From the NCBI RefSeq assembly GCF_004519305.1, contig NZ_SOZA01000018.1:35524-99523 (forward strand): a stretch of 64,000 nt of DNA, in the 5' to 3' direction. The position numbers and the translations under genes are program-made. The notes beneath the pieces are model-generated. The model was not told the origin of the DNA. It saw nothing but the letters and a program-made list of their open reading frames with translations, and searched no databases. Below, in pieces: positions 39,380 to 48,001 of the stretch; the stretch's first letter is position 1, and every line of letters begins with the position of its first letter. Source of the DNA: Pseudomonas sp. RIT623 (GTDB taxonomy: Bacteria; Pseudomonadota; Gammaproteobacteria; Pseudomonadales; Pseudomonadaceae).

Positions 39380-40282
39380 ATGATGCATGTGCTGCGCAAG
39401 CGTGGTGTTCGCCTGACCTTGGCCGCTACCGCAGGCCTGGCCGCCAGCACCCTGGGTTTCTTCGCCTGGCAAACCTTCTACCCGGTGCAGGCCGCCGACG
39501 GCTGGGAGGTGCAGGTGTTGCACACCTCGGTGGCCCGGGCCGCCTCGCTGCTGCCCCAGGCCGACGGCAGCCTGCTGGTGAGCCGCGAGCTCAATGGCGG
39601 CAAGGGCAGCATCCTGCGCATCAGCGCCGAGGGTGACCGGGAGGTCTTGCTCGAGGGGCTGTCCAAGCCTGATGGCATGGTCGCCGTCCACGGCGGCTGG
39701 GCGTTCAGCCAGGAGGTGGGCGGGGCGCCGGTCAGCGTATCGCGCAGTGGCCAGGTCAGCACGCTGTTCCAGGGCAACAACGTCCAGGGGTTGTACAACG
39801 ATGGCGAACACCTGTACGCCATCGAAGACCGTAAGGGTGATGGCCGGCTGATGCGTTACAACTGGCGCAGCGGCCAGCTCGAGGTGCTGCGCGCGGGGCT
39901 GACCGAGACCGAGGGCCTGACCCGCTGCAATGATGGGCGACTGCTGTACACCGAGAAGAGCACCGGCAAGATCCGCGCGTTGACTACCGAGGGCAACGAT
40001 CCGGTGGTGGTCGAGGGGCTGCGTAATCCCACCTTCCTGCTGTGCGATGCGCGTGGGCTGTGGATCAGCGAGGATTCGACCCATCGCGCGCGGTTGCTGC
40101 GGGTCGACGGCGCTGGCGTGCAACACGTCGTGCTCAGTTACCTGAAGGCGCCGCAAGCCATCGTGCCCGATGGCAAGGGGGGCTACCTGCTGGCCGAAGG
40201 CGGTCGTGACCGAGTATTGCGCCTGACCCCGCCGGTACCGGCCGACACCGCCGCGCTCGCGCAGCGGGTGCCGCAGGCCTGA
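39380..40282 (+). CDS. Secreted/anchored SMP-30/NHL-like beta-propeller protein
   Basis: The 300-residue protein has a basic N-terminus and hydrophobic helix (about 12-30) acting as signal or anchor. Repeated propeller blades follow with motifs such as GLSKPDGMVAVHGGWAFSQE, GLYNDGEHLYAIEDRKGDGR, TETEGLTRCNDGRLLYTEKS and LKAPQAIVPDGKGGYLLAEG. It resembles gluconolactonase/SMP-30-type six-bladed propellers, but the metal-site residues could not be verified, so enzymatic activity is not claimed. Confidence 0.72.
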   Translation: MMHVLRKRGVRLTLAATAGLAASTLGFFAWQTFYPVQAADGWEVQVLHTSVARAASLLPQADGSLLVSRELNGGKGSILRISAEGDREVLLEGLSKPDGMVAVHGGWAFSQEVGGAPVSVSRSGQVSTLFQGNNVQGLYNDGEHLYAIEDRKGDGRLMRYNWRSGQLEVLRAGLTETEGLTRCNDGRLLYTEKSTGKIRALTTEGNDPVVVEGLRNPTFLLCDARGLWISEDSTHRARLLRVDGAGVQHVVLSYLKAPQAIVPDGKGGYLLAEGGRDRVLRLTPPVPADTAALAQRVPQA

Positions 40283-40407
40283 GCCAGGTGAACCCGCACG
40301 GCGCCAGGCCCGACGACTGCGCACAGGCGCGCGAGGCCTCGGCATAGGAGCCCTTGTGCCCGAACCACCAGGCTCGGCACACTGGGTGCCTTGTGAAGGA
40401 GCAGGCC

Positions 40408-41160
40408 ATGGCATGTGCGAAAGCGGATTTCACCACGCGGCTGTTGCTGGACGCCGGCATCGGCCCGGGCATGCGCGTGCTCGATGTCGGTTGTGGCAAC
40501 GGCGAGGTGAGCCTGCTGCTGGCCGAACTGGTGGGCGAGGACGGCGCGGTGGTGGGCATCGACCAGTCGAGCGCGGCACTGGCCAGCGCCCAGCAGCGCG
40601 AGGCCCCCACGGGCGCGGCATCGCTGCTGTTCGTGGCCGCCGACCTGAATGCCCCACCGGCCTCGCTGGGGCTGTTCGACGCCGTGGTCGGGCGGCGGGT
40701 GCTGATGTACCAGGCCGATGCGCTCAAGGCGGTGCGGGCCCTGGCCCGACAACTGCTGCCCGGTGGCGTGATGGTGTTCCAGGAGCATGACACCACCCTG
40801 GCCCCAGCCAGCCTCGAACCTTTCCCGCTGCACCGCAAGGCGACCCGCTGGCTACAGCGCATGCTCGCCGCCGAAGGGGCGGACCTGCAGTGTGGTTTCC
40901 ACCTGTACGCGACCCTGAGCCAGGCCGGCCTGAGCGTACAGGACCTGCGCGCCGAATGCCTGGTACAAACGCCCGACAACGACATGGGCCTGGCCGCGAT
41001 CATCCGCGCCTGCCTGCCGCGTATCATCGCCCTGGGCGTGGCCACGCCGCGCCAGGTCGGCATCGACACCCTGCACGCCCGGCTCGAGGTCGAGCGGCGG
41101 CAGGCGCAGGGTATCTACATCGGCGATGTGATGTTCGGCTGCTGGGCCCGCAAGCCTTAG
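40408..41160 (+). CDS. SAM-dependent methyltransferase
   Basis: The 250-residue class I methyltransferase has motif I MRVLDVGCGNGEVSLLLAEL (about 22-41), an acidic GIDQSSAALASAQ at strand 2, LFVAADLNAPPASLGLFDAV and the post-motif PGGVMVFQEHD. The start ATG 40408 has AAGGAG upstream. The acceptor is unknown. Its TAG stop is the left flank of the MITE-like element. Confidence 0.85.
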   Translation: MACAKADFTTRLLLDAGIGPGMRVLDVGCGNGEVSLLLAELVGEDGAVVGIDQSSAALASAQQREAPTGAASLLFVAADLNAPPASLGLFDAVVGRRVLMYQADALKAVRALARQLLPGGVMVFQEHDTTLAPASLEPFPLHRKATRWLQRMLAAEGADLQCGFHLYATLSQAGLSVQDLRAECLVQTPDNDMGLAAIIRACLPRIIALGVATPRQVGIDTLHARLEVERRQAQGIYIGDVMFGCWARKP

Positions 41161-41247
41161 GCACTGTACGAAAAGCCTTGATACTCGTTCATGCTGCGTT
41201 GAAAACAGCCTCGCCTGACCTTCGTCTCAAGACTTTCATACAGAGCC
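41160..41247. mobile_element. 88-bp MITE-like element with imperfect terminal inverted repeats and TA flanks
   Basis: The left end GGCACTGTACGAAAAGCCTT and the inverse of the right end, GGCTCTGTATGAAAGTC, match at most positions over ~25 bases. The element is flanked on each side by TA (41158-41159 and 41248-41249), like a target duplication. It contains no gene. It sits exactly between the stop of the methyltransferase gene and the stop of the ATPase gene, and both stop codons use the flanking TA. The ends resemble those of IS5-type elements, from memory. Confidence 0.65.
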
Positions 41248-42800
41248 TAGGCCTCGCTGGGTTCCTCCTCCATGGCTTCTGCCAGCAGCTCCACCTGGCC
41301 GTGGCCGGGCAGGGAGGCGACGATGTTGTCGATCTTGGTCTGGTCGAGAATTGGCGCCGAGCGCATGCGTTCCTTGGCCGCGGCATGGGTCACGTCGATT
41401 TCGTTGAAGCGCCCGTCCAGCTTGCGGTAATGGGCGTAGCAGCCGATGTCGACGGCGAAGGCCTGGAAGGTACCCTCGGCCGACTTGTGGGTCAGGGCGG
41501 TGGCGCAGCTGTGGATGATGCGGTAGTCGAGCAGGCGATAGATCAGCGCCCGTAGCGCGTCGTTCTGCTGCAGCAGTTTCTCCTCGATGACGAAGATGTT
41601 GTTCTTTTTGTCCAGGCAGAAGCTCTTGATGATGTAGATGCCCTTGATCAGGTCGTCCTGCTCGTCGTCCTTGGAGTCCTGCTTGAGCTCCTCGATCTTG
41701 CGCTCGAAGTTGTTGCGCGAAAGGATCCGCACCTCGTCCTTGCCAATCTTGCCGCCTTCGTTCTGCACGGTCTCGTTGAGCAGGTGCAAAAACAGCGAAA
41801 GCACGTCGCGCGGCACGCCACCGCCGGCCATCACCAGGCGCTCGAAGCCTTCGCCCTTGAACAGACCCATGATCTGCGTCTCGCTGATGCCGGCCTGGGC
41901 GCCGAACTGCAAAAGGATGGCGTGATTCTGCTTGAGGGTGCGGGGGAAGTTGCTGAAGGTGTAGTCGATGTCGATGGGTTGGTAGTCGTGGCGCTCCTGG
42001 GCGCCGATCGGCTGGCCCTCGCGGTCGACGTAGAGGGTGGAGGAGTGGCGCAGGGTGGCGATCTTGAAGTAGATCGGGATGTCCTTGCACAGCCGATGCA
42101 CGTAGTCGACGACGAAGGCCTGGTCGGTGCGCTTGAGGTGATACAGGTCGTCGATCTGCAGCAGGATGCCCTTGACCGTGTTCGACGCCGCGAACAGCTC
42201 GCGCAGGTTGTCCTTGAGCCGTGGCAGCCAGAGGTCGAGCTCTTGCAGTTTTTGCCGGTGGATACGGAACGAGCGCTCGACCTCCTGGGTTTCCTTGGCC
42301 GTGCTCTTGGCATTGAAGGTGATGTCGTCGATCTTGATCCCGGCGTCGAAGCCGGCATGCTGCTCGCTGGCGCTGCGGCTCCTGACCTCTTCCTCGTGGG
42401 CATCGGCGTTGACGTGCAGGGTTTTGAGCTTGTCGAGGATGTCCTTGATGATCAGCTTGAGCTTTTTCTTCTTGCCGAACCAGCCCGAGATGTTCTTGTC
42501 CAGTTCGCGGAAGATCGACGCCAGGATCTCCACCAGCACATTGGGGAACGAGTGGCGTTTGAAGTCCTCGCAGTTGAGGTAGATGCTCTTGAGCTCGGGT
42601 TTGAGGCTGCGTGAGGAGTGGTGCAGCAGCAGGGTCTTGCCACAGCCACGGCGGGCGAAGATGGCGTGGTTCTGCTTGGAGATCGCATCCTGCAGCGCGG
42701 TGCCGACGCTGATGTAGGCGACCGGGTCGTTGTCGCGCTGGACGCGCAGGTTTTCCGAGATGACTTCGCGGAGTTTTTCGAGTTGCGCGGGTTTGAGCAT
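41247..42800 (-). CDS. Orphan P-loop (AAA/STAND-like) ATPase of unknown function
   Basis: The 517-residue protein has Walker A ARRGCGKT at 49-56, directly after QNHAIF, and Walker B GILLQIDDLYHL at about 211-222. A possible sensor follows in KIATLRHSSTLY. A charged Lys-rich linker lies at 108-135, and the C-terminal half is helical with a winged-helix feel (LLQQNDALRALIYRLLDYRI). The Orc/Cdc6-like spacing of HAIFARRGCGKT is reminiscent of ATPases in defence or DNA-handling systems, but no partner gene is intact nearby. Start is ATG 42800. Function is unknown; DNA repair, defence or regulation are possible. Confidence 0.7.
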   Translation of the reverse strand: MLKPAQLEKLREVISENLRVQRDNDPVAYISVGTALQDAISKQNHAIFARRGCGKTLLLHHSSRSLKPELKSIYLNCEDFKRHSFPNVLVEILASIFRELDKNISGWFGKKKKLKLIIKDILDKLKTLHVNADAHEEEVRSRSASEQHAGFDAGIKIDDITFNAKSTAKETQEVERSFRIHRQKLQELDLWLPRLKDNLRELFAASNTVKGILLQIDDLYHLKRTDQAFVVDYVHRLCKDIPIYFKIATLRHSSTLYVDREGQPIGAQERHDYQPIDIDYTFSNFPRTLKQNHAILLQFGAQAGISETQIMGLFKGEGFERLVMAGGGVPRDVLSLFLHLLNETVQNEGGKIGKDEVRILSRNNFERKIEELKQDSKDDEQDDLIKGIYIIKSFCLDKKNNIFVIEEKLLQQNDALRALIYRLLDYRIIHSCATALTHKSAEGTFQAFAVDIGCYAHYRKLDGRFNEIDVTHAAAKERMRSAPILDQTKIDNIVASLPGHGQVELLAEAMEEEPSEA

Positions 42801-42954
42801 GGGACGTGCCTGTCAGGGAGAAATTTTCACCTGCGTAGCAAAGCACGACCGATGCTCCGAAATTTCCCCCTTGCGCGTAGGGCGATTCCGAGTGATTCAC
42901 CCCCATACGGTTTGCCGCCTCGCCAGCACCTGGCACTGCCGACTCTGGAAACAG

Positions 42955-43040
42955 TTACAGCCGCAGTTCCTTGGCCAGTTCGGGTGTGTTGGTCTTGAGG
43001 TCTTCGATGATGTGGCTCAGTGGCACTGCCTTGTTGACGC
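42955..43040 (-). pseudogene. Possible 3' remnant of an unknown gene
   Basis: On the minus strand the last 27 codons before the TAA at 42955 read like a real protein tail: VNKAVPLSHIIEDLKTNTPE followed by LAKELRL. Upstream of about 43040 the frame becomes Arg/His/Gln-rich and unlike protein, and instead overlaps the plus-strand gene at 43084. This suggests the end of a gene cut off by rearrangement. No family is recognised and the call is tentative. Confidence 0.3.
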
Positions 43041-43083
43041 TGTCCTGTTGCTCGCAGGTCCGCGGGTCCCGTCGGAAGCCCAA

Positions 43084-43401
43084 ATGGTGAAGGGCAACCA
43101 CTTGGCCCTGAGCGTTGCGGACGCGGTGAGTATCGGTGGCATTGCGGTATCGACCCCGGCGACCCATGGTCCGCTCAACTTCAAAGTGGTGGCCGAAAAT
43201 CACTTCAATTTCACCAAACCGCTGAAATTCCCGGCAAGTAACGATGTGTACATCAATTTTTCGGTCGTGGAGACCGGTACGCTCGCGGGGCTGGATAGTC
43301 AGAGCAAAGCCGAGATCAAGGCCATGGCCGATGCGCTTGGCCCGGTGGCCAAGGAAGCCTGGAAGAAAAAGCTGGAGAAGGAAAGCAAGAAAGAAGAGTA
43401 G
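43084..43401 (+). CDS. Unknown 105-residue protein, possibly a truncated gene
   Basis: ATG 43084, five bases after GGAAG, encodes 105 residues: a strand-rich part (NHLALSVADAVSIGGIAVST, PLNFKVVAENHFNFTKPLKF, NDVYINFSVVETG) and a very charged helical tail (EAWKKKLEKESKKEE). The frame continues open upstream without protein-like character, so the true start or a missing 5' part is uncertain. It adjoins the minus-strand remnant and the ATPase gene in what looks like a rearranged segment. Confidence 0.45.
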   Translation: MVKGNHLALSVADAVSIGGIAVSTPATHGPLNFKVVAENHFNFTKPLKFPASNDVYINFSVVETGTLAGLDSQSKAEIKAMADALGPVAKEAWKKKLEKESKKEE

Positions 43402-43470
43402 AACGCTTGGGCAAGGGTGATGATCACGCTGGCCAGACAGCGCCGACGCATGCCCTGTCCGCAGGGCAGT

Positions 43471-43641
43471 TTAGGCGATGAATTGCGCTTCGGTCGGGGC
43501 GAGGGGCTCGGCATCTTGCAGGATGCTGGCGTAGATCGCGCCGCCGCACAGGCCCGCCAGGCCGATGCTGGCCACGACGATATCGCCCAGGAGCAGGCCG
43601 GCAAGCAACAACAGCAGGCTTATGCGAAACACGGTAGTCAT
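43471..43641 (-). CDS. Small two-helix membrane protein
   Basis: This 56-residue protein starts at ATG 43641 with AGGAGCGCGCC upstream. It has helix 1 (FRISLLLLLAGLLLGDIVVA) and a Gly/Ala-rich helix 2 (SIGLAGLCGGAIYASIL), ending in an acidic tail. Function is unknown. Confidence 0.5.
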   Translation of the reverse strand: MTTVFRISLLLLLAGLLLGDIVVASIGLAGLCGGAIYASILQDAEPLAPTEAQFIA

Positions 43642-43780
43642 GGCGCGCTCCTGGGCGGTCGTTATGGCGTCCTGGCCTACCATAACGTGCTGGTTCCGAC
43701 CGTACAGTCCTTTGGCACAGTTCGCCTGTGCTTTGGCCGAACGAGCGTCACTTGACGATCCGGGCCATCCCTGATTTCAT

Positions 43781-43794
43781 TGAAACCGTTTTCA
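43781..43794. promoter_or_regulatory. PtxS operator upstream of ptxS (one mismatch)
   Basis: TGAAACCGTTTTCA lies 45 bases before the ptxS start. It differs by one base from the published P. putida PtxS palindrome TGAAACCGGTTTCA and implies autoregulation. Confidence 0.8.
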
Positions 43795-43838
43795 TCGCCT
43801 CTGCGCATGCATCGATAACAAGACAAGAAGGGCATTGG

Positions 43839-44861
43839 GTGGACAAGGATCAGGCTCCCGCGCGCACGCGGGTCACCATCAGCGAAGTCGCCAAGGCAGC
43901 GGGCGTGTCCAAGGCCACCGTCTCGCGCTACATGGGCGAGGACCGGCAACTGCTCGCCGAGGCCACGGCCGCGCGTATCGCCGCGGTGGTCGAGAACCTC
44001 GGCTACCGGCCCAATCGCATGGCCAGCGCCCTCAAGCGCGGCCGCACTGGGCTGATCGGCATGCTCCTGGCCGATATCCGCAATCCCTATTCCGTGGCGG
44101 TGATGCACGCTGTCGAAACCGCCTGCCGCCAGCACGGCTACAGCCTGGTGGTGTGCAACACCGATTGTGACGATGCCCAGGAGCGCAGCCAACTGCAGGC
44201 CCTGCAGGCGTACAACGTCGATGGCCTGATCGTGAACACCCTGGGCCACCGCGCCGGGGAGCTGGCCAGCCTGGCCCGCGACCTGCCCATGGTGCTGGTC
44301 GACCGGCAACTGGCGGGCCTGCCGGTCGATCTGGTGGGCCTGGACAACAGCGACGCTGTCGAGCAGGCGCTCGATCACCTTGAACACAACGGTTATCGCG
44401 ACATCCTCGCCGTCACCGAGCCACTCGATGGCACCAGCTCGCGGCAGGAGCGCGTGGATGCCTTCCAGGCCTCCATCGCCCGGCGCCATGGATTGCGCGG
44501 GCAGGTGCTGGAGGTAGGCCCGGGCCTCGCCGAGCAACTGGGCGCGTTCATCGCCGGGGCAGGGCACGGCCCGCAGGCGCTGTTCAGTTGCAATGGTGTC
44601 GCCACCCTGGAGCTGGTGCGGGTGCTGCACGCCAGGGGCGGGCCGCTGTTCCAGGACCTGGGCCTGCTGGCGCTGGACGACCTGGACTGGTACCCGCTGG
44701 TGGGTGACGGCATCAGCGCATTGGCGCAACCCACCGGGCGCATCGGCGCGGCGGCGTTCCAGTGCCTGCTGGAGCGCCTGCAAGGCAGCCCTCTGCCTGC
44801 CCGGCGCCTGGATATGCGCGCGCAGCTCATTGCGCGAGGCTCTACCCGATCACAACACTGA
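43839..44861 (+). CDS. ptxS: PtxS, LacI-family repressor of 2-ketogluconate metabolism
   Basis: The 340-residue LacI-type regulator has an N-terminal helix-turn-helix (about 12-35; RVTISEVAKAAGVSKATVSR), hinge helix (PNRMASALKRGRTG) and periplasmic-binding-like effector domain (TGLIGMLLADIRNPYSVAVM). Its position just before kguEKTD, and the two PtxS-type palindromes flanking it, identify it as PtxS, whose effector is 2-ketogluconate. GTG 43839 with AAGAAGGG upstream starts the reading frame; an ATG-led extension from 43728 is unlikely. Confidence 0.92.
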   Translation: MDKDQAPARTRVTISEVAKAAGVSKATVSRYMGEDRQLLAEATAARIAAVVENLGYRPNRMASALKRGRTGLIGMLLADIRNPYSVAVMHAVETACRQHGYSLVVCNTDCDDAQERSQLQALQAYNVDGLIVNTLGHRAGELASLARDLPMVLVDRQLAGLPVDLVGLDNSDAVEQALDHLEHNGYRDILAVTEPLDGTSSRQERVDAFQASIARRHGLRGQVLEVGPGLAEQLGAFIAGAGHGPQALFSCNGVATLELVRVLHARGGPLFQDLGLLALDDLDWYPLVGDGISALAQPTGRIGAAAFQCLLERLQGSPLPARRLDMRAQLIARGSTRSQH

Positions 44862-44895
44862 CGGCGTCGCGGACGCCGTTGTGGCCGGGGAAAAA

Positions 44896-44909
44896 TGAAA
44901 CCGGTTTCA
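44896..44909. promoter_or_regulatory. Perfect PtxS operator upstream of kguE
   Basis: TGAAACCGGTTTCA is a perfect 14-bp palindrome 25 bases before the kguE start and matches the known PtxS site exactly. Repression of the kgu operon by PtxS is expected. Confidence 0.92.
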
Positions 44910-44933
44910 TTCACAAGAACAAGGACTACCACG

Positions 44934-45704
44934 ATGCGCACGCACACTGTCTCCATCAGCTTGTCGAGTTTCGGTGCCGATGCCGTGAGGCGGCTGGGCC
45001 AGGCCAGCTACCTGCCGTTGCTCGCTGCGGCGGGTGCGCGGCGGGTGGAGTGGCGCGAGGAGCTGTTCGACTCCGCGCCTGATGCCGCTACCCTGGCCAA
45101 CCTGGCCGCCGAGCATGGCCTGCAGAGTCTCTACTCCACGCCACTGGAACTGTGGCGCGAGGACGGTAGCCTGGAGCCCGCGATTGCCCAGCGCCTGCAG
45201 CTGGCGAGCGAGATCGGTGCGGTGGCGCTCAAGGTGTCGCTGGGTCATTACCAGGATGGCTGCGATTTGCCGGCGCTGGCGCCACTGTTGCAGCACAAGA
45301 CGGCGCTGTACGTGGAAAACGACCAGACGCCCTACGGCGGGCGGCTGCAGACCTTGGTCAAGTTCTTTCGCGAGGCACAGGCGCAGGGCGTGGCGCCGGG
45401 CATGACCTTCGACATCGGCAACTGGTACTGGCACGACGAGTCGCCGCTGCTGGCCGCGCAATTGCTGGGGCGCTGGGTGCGCTACGTGCACTGCAAGGCG
45501 GTGGCGCGCCGCGCCGACGGGCGCCTGGTAGCCGTGGTGCCCGAGGACCTCGACCTGGCCCAGTGGCGCGAATTGATGACGCATTTCGCCCCGGGCCTGC
45601 CGCGTGCAATCGAGTACCCCCTGGCCGGCGAGGACCTGCTGGCGCTGACGGCGCGCCAGGTCGCGCAACTGGCCGAGCTGGAAGGGCAGGTGTGCCATGG
45701 CTGA
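44934..45704 (+). CDS. kguE: KguE, sugar-phosphate isomerase/epimerase-like TIM barrel protein
   Basis: The 256-residue TIM-barrel protein belongs to the xylose isomerase-like AP-endonuclease-2 family: TVSISLSSFGADAVRRLGQA, ALYVENDQTPYGGRLQTLVK, GMTFDIGNWYWHDESPLLAA, VRYVHCKAVA. In pseudomonads it is the first gene of the kgu operon, and its precise reaction is not well defined. ATG 44934 follows AAGGACTACCACG; an in-frame ATG at 44895 lies in the PtxS operator. It overlaps kguK by eight bases. Confidence 0.9.
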   Translation: MRTHTVSISLSSFGADAVRRLGQASYLPLLAAAGARRVEWREELFDSAPDAATLANLAAEHGLQSLYSTPLELWREDGSLEPAIAQRLQLASEIGAVALKVSLGHYQDGCDLPALAPLLQHKTALYVENDQTPYGGRLQTLVKFFREAQAQGVAPGMTFDIGNWYWHDESPLLAAQLLGRWVRYVHCKAVARRADGRLVAVVPEDLDLAQWRELMTHFAPGLPRAIEYPLAGEDLLALTARQVAQLAELEGQVCHG

Positions 45705-46656
45705 GCATGACGTGCTGTGCTTCGGTGAAACCATGGCCATGTTCGTGGCGGCGCAGCCGGGCGACCTGGCCCAGGTCGAGGGCTTCGGCAAACGCATCGC
45801 CGGTGCCGACAGCAATGTGGCCATCGGCTTGTCACGCCTGGGCCTGCGGGTGCAATGGCTGAGCCGGGTCGGTGACGACTCGCTCGGTGCCTTCGTGCTC
45901 GACAGCCTGCGCCGCGAAGGCCTGGACTGTTCCAGTGTCGAGATCGATGCCGGGCACCCCACGGGGTTCCAGCTCAAGGAGCGCTGCGACGATGGCCGCG
46001 ATCCGAAAGTCGAGTATTTCCGCCGTGGCTCGGCGGCCAGCCGGCTGTCGCCCGCGCTGGTGCGGCCGGCGTTGTTGCAGGCCCGGCACCTGCATGCCAC
46101 GGGCATTCCGGCGGCGCTTTCAGGCAGTTGCCGCGAACTGTGCCACCAGTTGCTGGATGGCATGCGAGCCAATGGCCGCAGCATTTCCTTCGACCCCAAC
46201 CTGCGTCCGTCACTGTGGCCCGACCGCCAGACCATGGTGCGCGAGGTCAACGCCCTGGCGGCCAAGGCCGACTGGGTGCTGCCAGGGCTGGAGGAGGGGC
46301 GTCTGCTCACCGGCCGGCAGTCGCCGCAGGCCATCGCCGAGTTCTACCTTGAACAGGGCGCGCAGTACGTGGCGATCAAACTGGGGGCCGAAGGCGCCTA
46401 CTGGCGCGATGCCCAGGGTGCCCATGGCGTGGTGCCCGGCCAGCCGGTTGCCCGGGTCGTGGACACCGTGGGCGCGGGCGATGCCTTCGCCGTCGGGGTG
46501 ATCAGCGCCTTGCTCGAAGGCTTGCCGCTGCGCCGCGCCGTGGCCCGCGGCAACTGGTGCGGCAGCCGCGCGGTGCAGAGCCGCGGCGACATGGAAGGCC
46601 TGCCGCAACGTCATGAACTGGACCACCACGAAAACCCTGTGCGCGATGCACGCTGA
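45697..46656 (+). CDS. kguK: 2-ketogluconate kinase
   Basis: KguK phosphorylates imported 2-ketogluconate to 2-keto-6-phosphogluconate. The 319-residue PfkB/ribokinase-family protein has the N-terminal DVLCFGETMAMFVA and AGADSNVAIGLSRLG, and the C-terminal signature VDTVGAGDAFAVGVISALLE with the catalytic Asp. It is translated with kguE. Confidence 0.92.
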   Translation: MAEHDVLCFGETMAMFVAAQPGDLAQVEGFGKRIAGADSNVAIGLSRLGLRVQWLSRVGDDSLGAFVLDSLRREGLDCSSVEIDAGHPTGFQLKERCDDGRDPKVEYFRRGSAASRLSPALVRPALLQARHLHATGIPAALSGSCRELCHQLLDGMRANGRSISFDPNLRPSLWPDRQTMVREVNALAAKADWVLPGLEEGRLLTGRQSPQAIAEFYLEQGAQYVAIKLGAEGAYWRDAQGAHGVVPGQPVARVVDTVGAGDAFAVGVISALLEGLPLRRAVARGNWCGSRAVQSRGDMEGLPQRHELDHHENPVRDAR

Positions 46657-46713
46657 AGCGCCGGCTTGCGCGCAACCTGATGTGACAAGAACAACAAGAC
46701 CAGGAGAACACCC

Positions 46714-47991
46714 ATGCAGATCGATCGACTCGCACCCAGACGCTGGTGGTACATCATGCCCATCGTCTTCATCACCTACAGCCTGGCCTACCTCGACCGG
46801 GCCAACTACGGCTTCGCCGCGGCCTCGGGCATGGCCGACGACCTGAAGATCACCCCGGCGCTGTCGTCGCTGCTCGGCGCGCTGTTCTTCCTTGGCTACT
46901 TCTTCTTCCAGGTGCCGGGCGCCCTGTACGCGCAGAAGCGCAGCGTGAAGAAGCTGATCTTCGCCAGCTTGATCCTCTGGGGCGGGCTGGCCACGCTGAC
47001 CGGGATCGTCCACGACGTCTATTGGCTGATCGCCATCCGCTTTCTCCTGGGCGTGGTCGAGGCGGCGGTTATGCCGGCCATGCTTATCTACCTGTGTCAC
47101 TGGTTCACCCGTGCCGAGCGCTCGCGGGCCAATACCTTCCTGATCCTCGGCAACCCGGTGACCATCCTGTGGATGTCAGTGGTCTCGGGTTACCTGGTGC
47201 AGCAGTTCGACTGGCGCTGGATGTTCATCATCGAGGGCGCGCCGGCCATTCTCTGGGCGTTCATCTGGTGGCGCCTGGTCGATGACCGACCGGAGCAGGC
47301 CAAGTGGCTCGATGCCCGGGAGAAGGCTGCGCTGCGCGAAGCGCTGGACGCCGAGCAGCAGGGCATCAAGCCGGTGAAGAACTATGCCGAGGCATTCCGC
47401 TCGCCCACGGTGATCATCCTGTCGTTGCAGTATTTCTGCTGGAGCATCGGCGTGTACGGCTTCGTTCTGTGGCTGCCGTCGATCCTCAAGCAGGCTGCGG
47501 CGCTGGACATCGTTACCGCTGGCTGGCTGTCGGCGGTGCCCTATCTGGGGGCGGTGCTGGCCATGCTCGGGGTGTCCTGGGCTTCGGACCGCCTGCAGAA
47601 GCGCAAGCGCTTCGTCTGGCCGCCGCTACTGATCGCCGCGCTGGCGTTCTACGGCTCCTATGCCCTGGGTACCGAGCACTTCTGGTGGTCATACGCCTTG
47701 CTGGTGATCGCCGGCGCCTGCATGTACGCGCCCTACGGGCCGTTTTTCGCGATCGTTCCCGAACTGTTGCCGGCCAACGTCGCCGGGGGCGCCATGGCGC
47801 TGATCAACAGCATGGGCGCGCTGGGCTCGTTCTCGGGCTCGTACCTGGTCGGCTACCTCAATGGTGTCACCGGCGGCCCCGGCGCTTCGTACCTGTTCAT
47901 GTGCGGTGCACTGCTGCTGGCCGTGGCCCTGACCGCCGTCCTCAACCCCTTGCAACAGGCGCGCCGGCACAGCCTGGCGCCGAGCCGATAG
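46714..47991 (+). CDS. kguT: 2-ketogluconate transporter (MFS)
   Basis: KguT is an anion:cation symporter-type MFS permease that imports 2-ketogluconate. The 425-residue, 12-helix protein shows SLAYLDRANYGFAAASGMAD near the start, LLGALFFLGYFFFQVPGALY, and later AGACMYAPYGPFFAIVPELL and GSFSGSYLVGYLNG. CAGGAGAACACCC precedes the ATG. Confidence 0.92.
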   Translation: MQIDRLAPRRWWYIMPIVFITYSLAYLDRANYGFAAASGMADDLKITPALSSLLGALFFLGYFFFQVPGALYAQKRSVKKLIFASLILWGGLATLTGIVHDVYWLIAIRFLLGVVEAAVMPAMLIYLCHWFTRAERSRANTFLILGNPVTILWMSVVSGYLVQQFDWRWMFIIEGAPAILWAFIWWRLVDDRPEQAKWLDAREKAALREALDAEQQGIKPVKNYAEAFRSPTVIILSLQYFCWSIGVYGFVLWLPSILKQAAALDIVTAGWLSAVPYLGAVLAMLGVSWASDRLQKRKRFVWPPLLIAALAFYGSYALGTEHFWWSYALLVIAGACMYAPYGPFFAIVPELLPANVAGGAMALINSMGALGSFSGSYLVGYLNGVTGGPGASYLFMCGALLLAVALTAVLNPLQQARRHSLAPSR

Positions 47992-48001
47992 GAGCCTCAG
48001 C

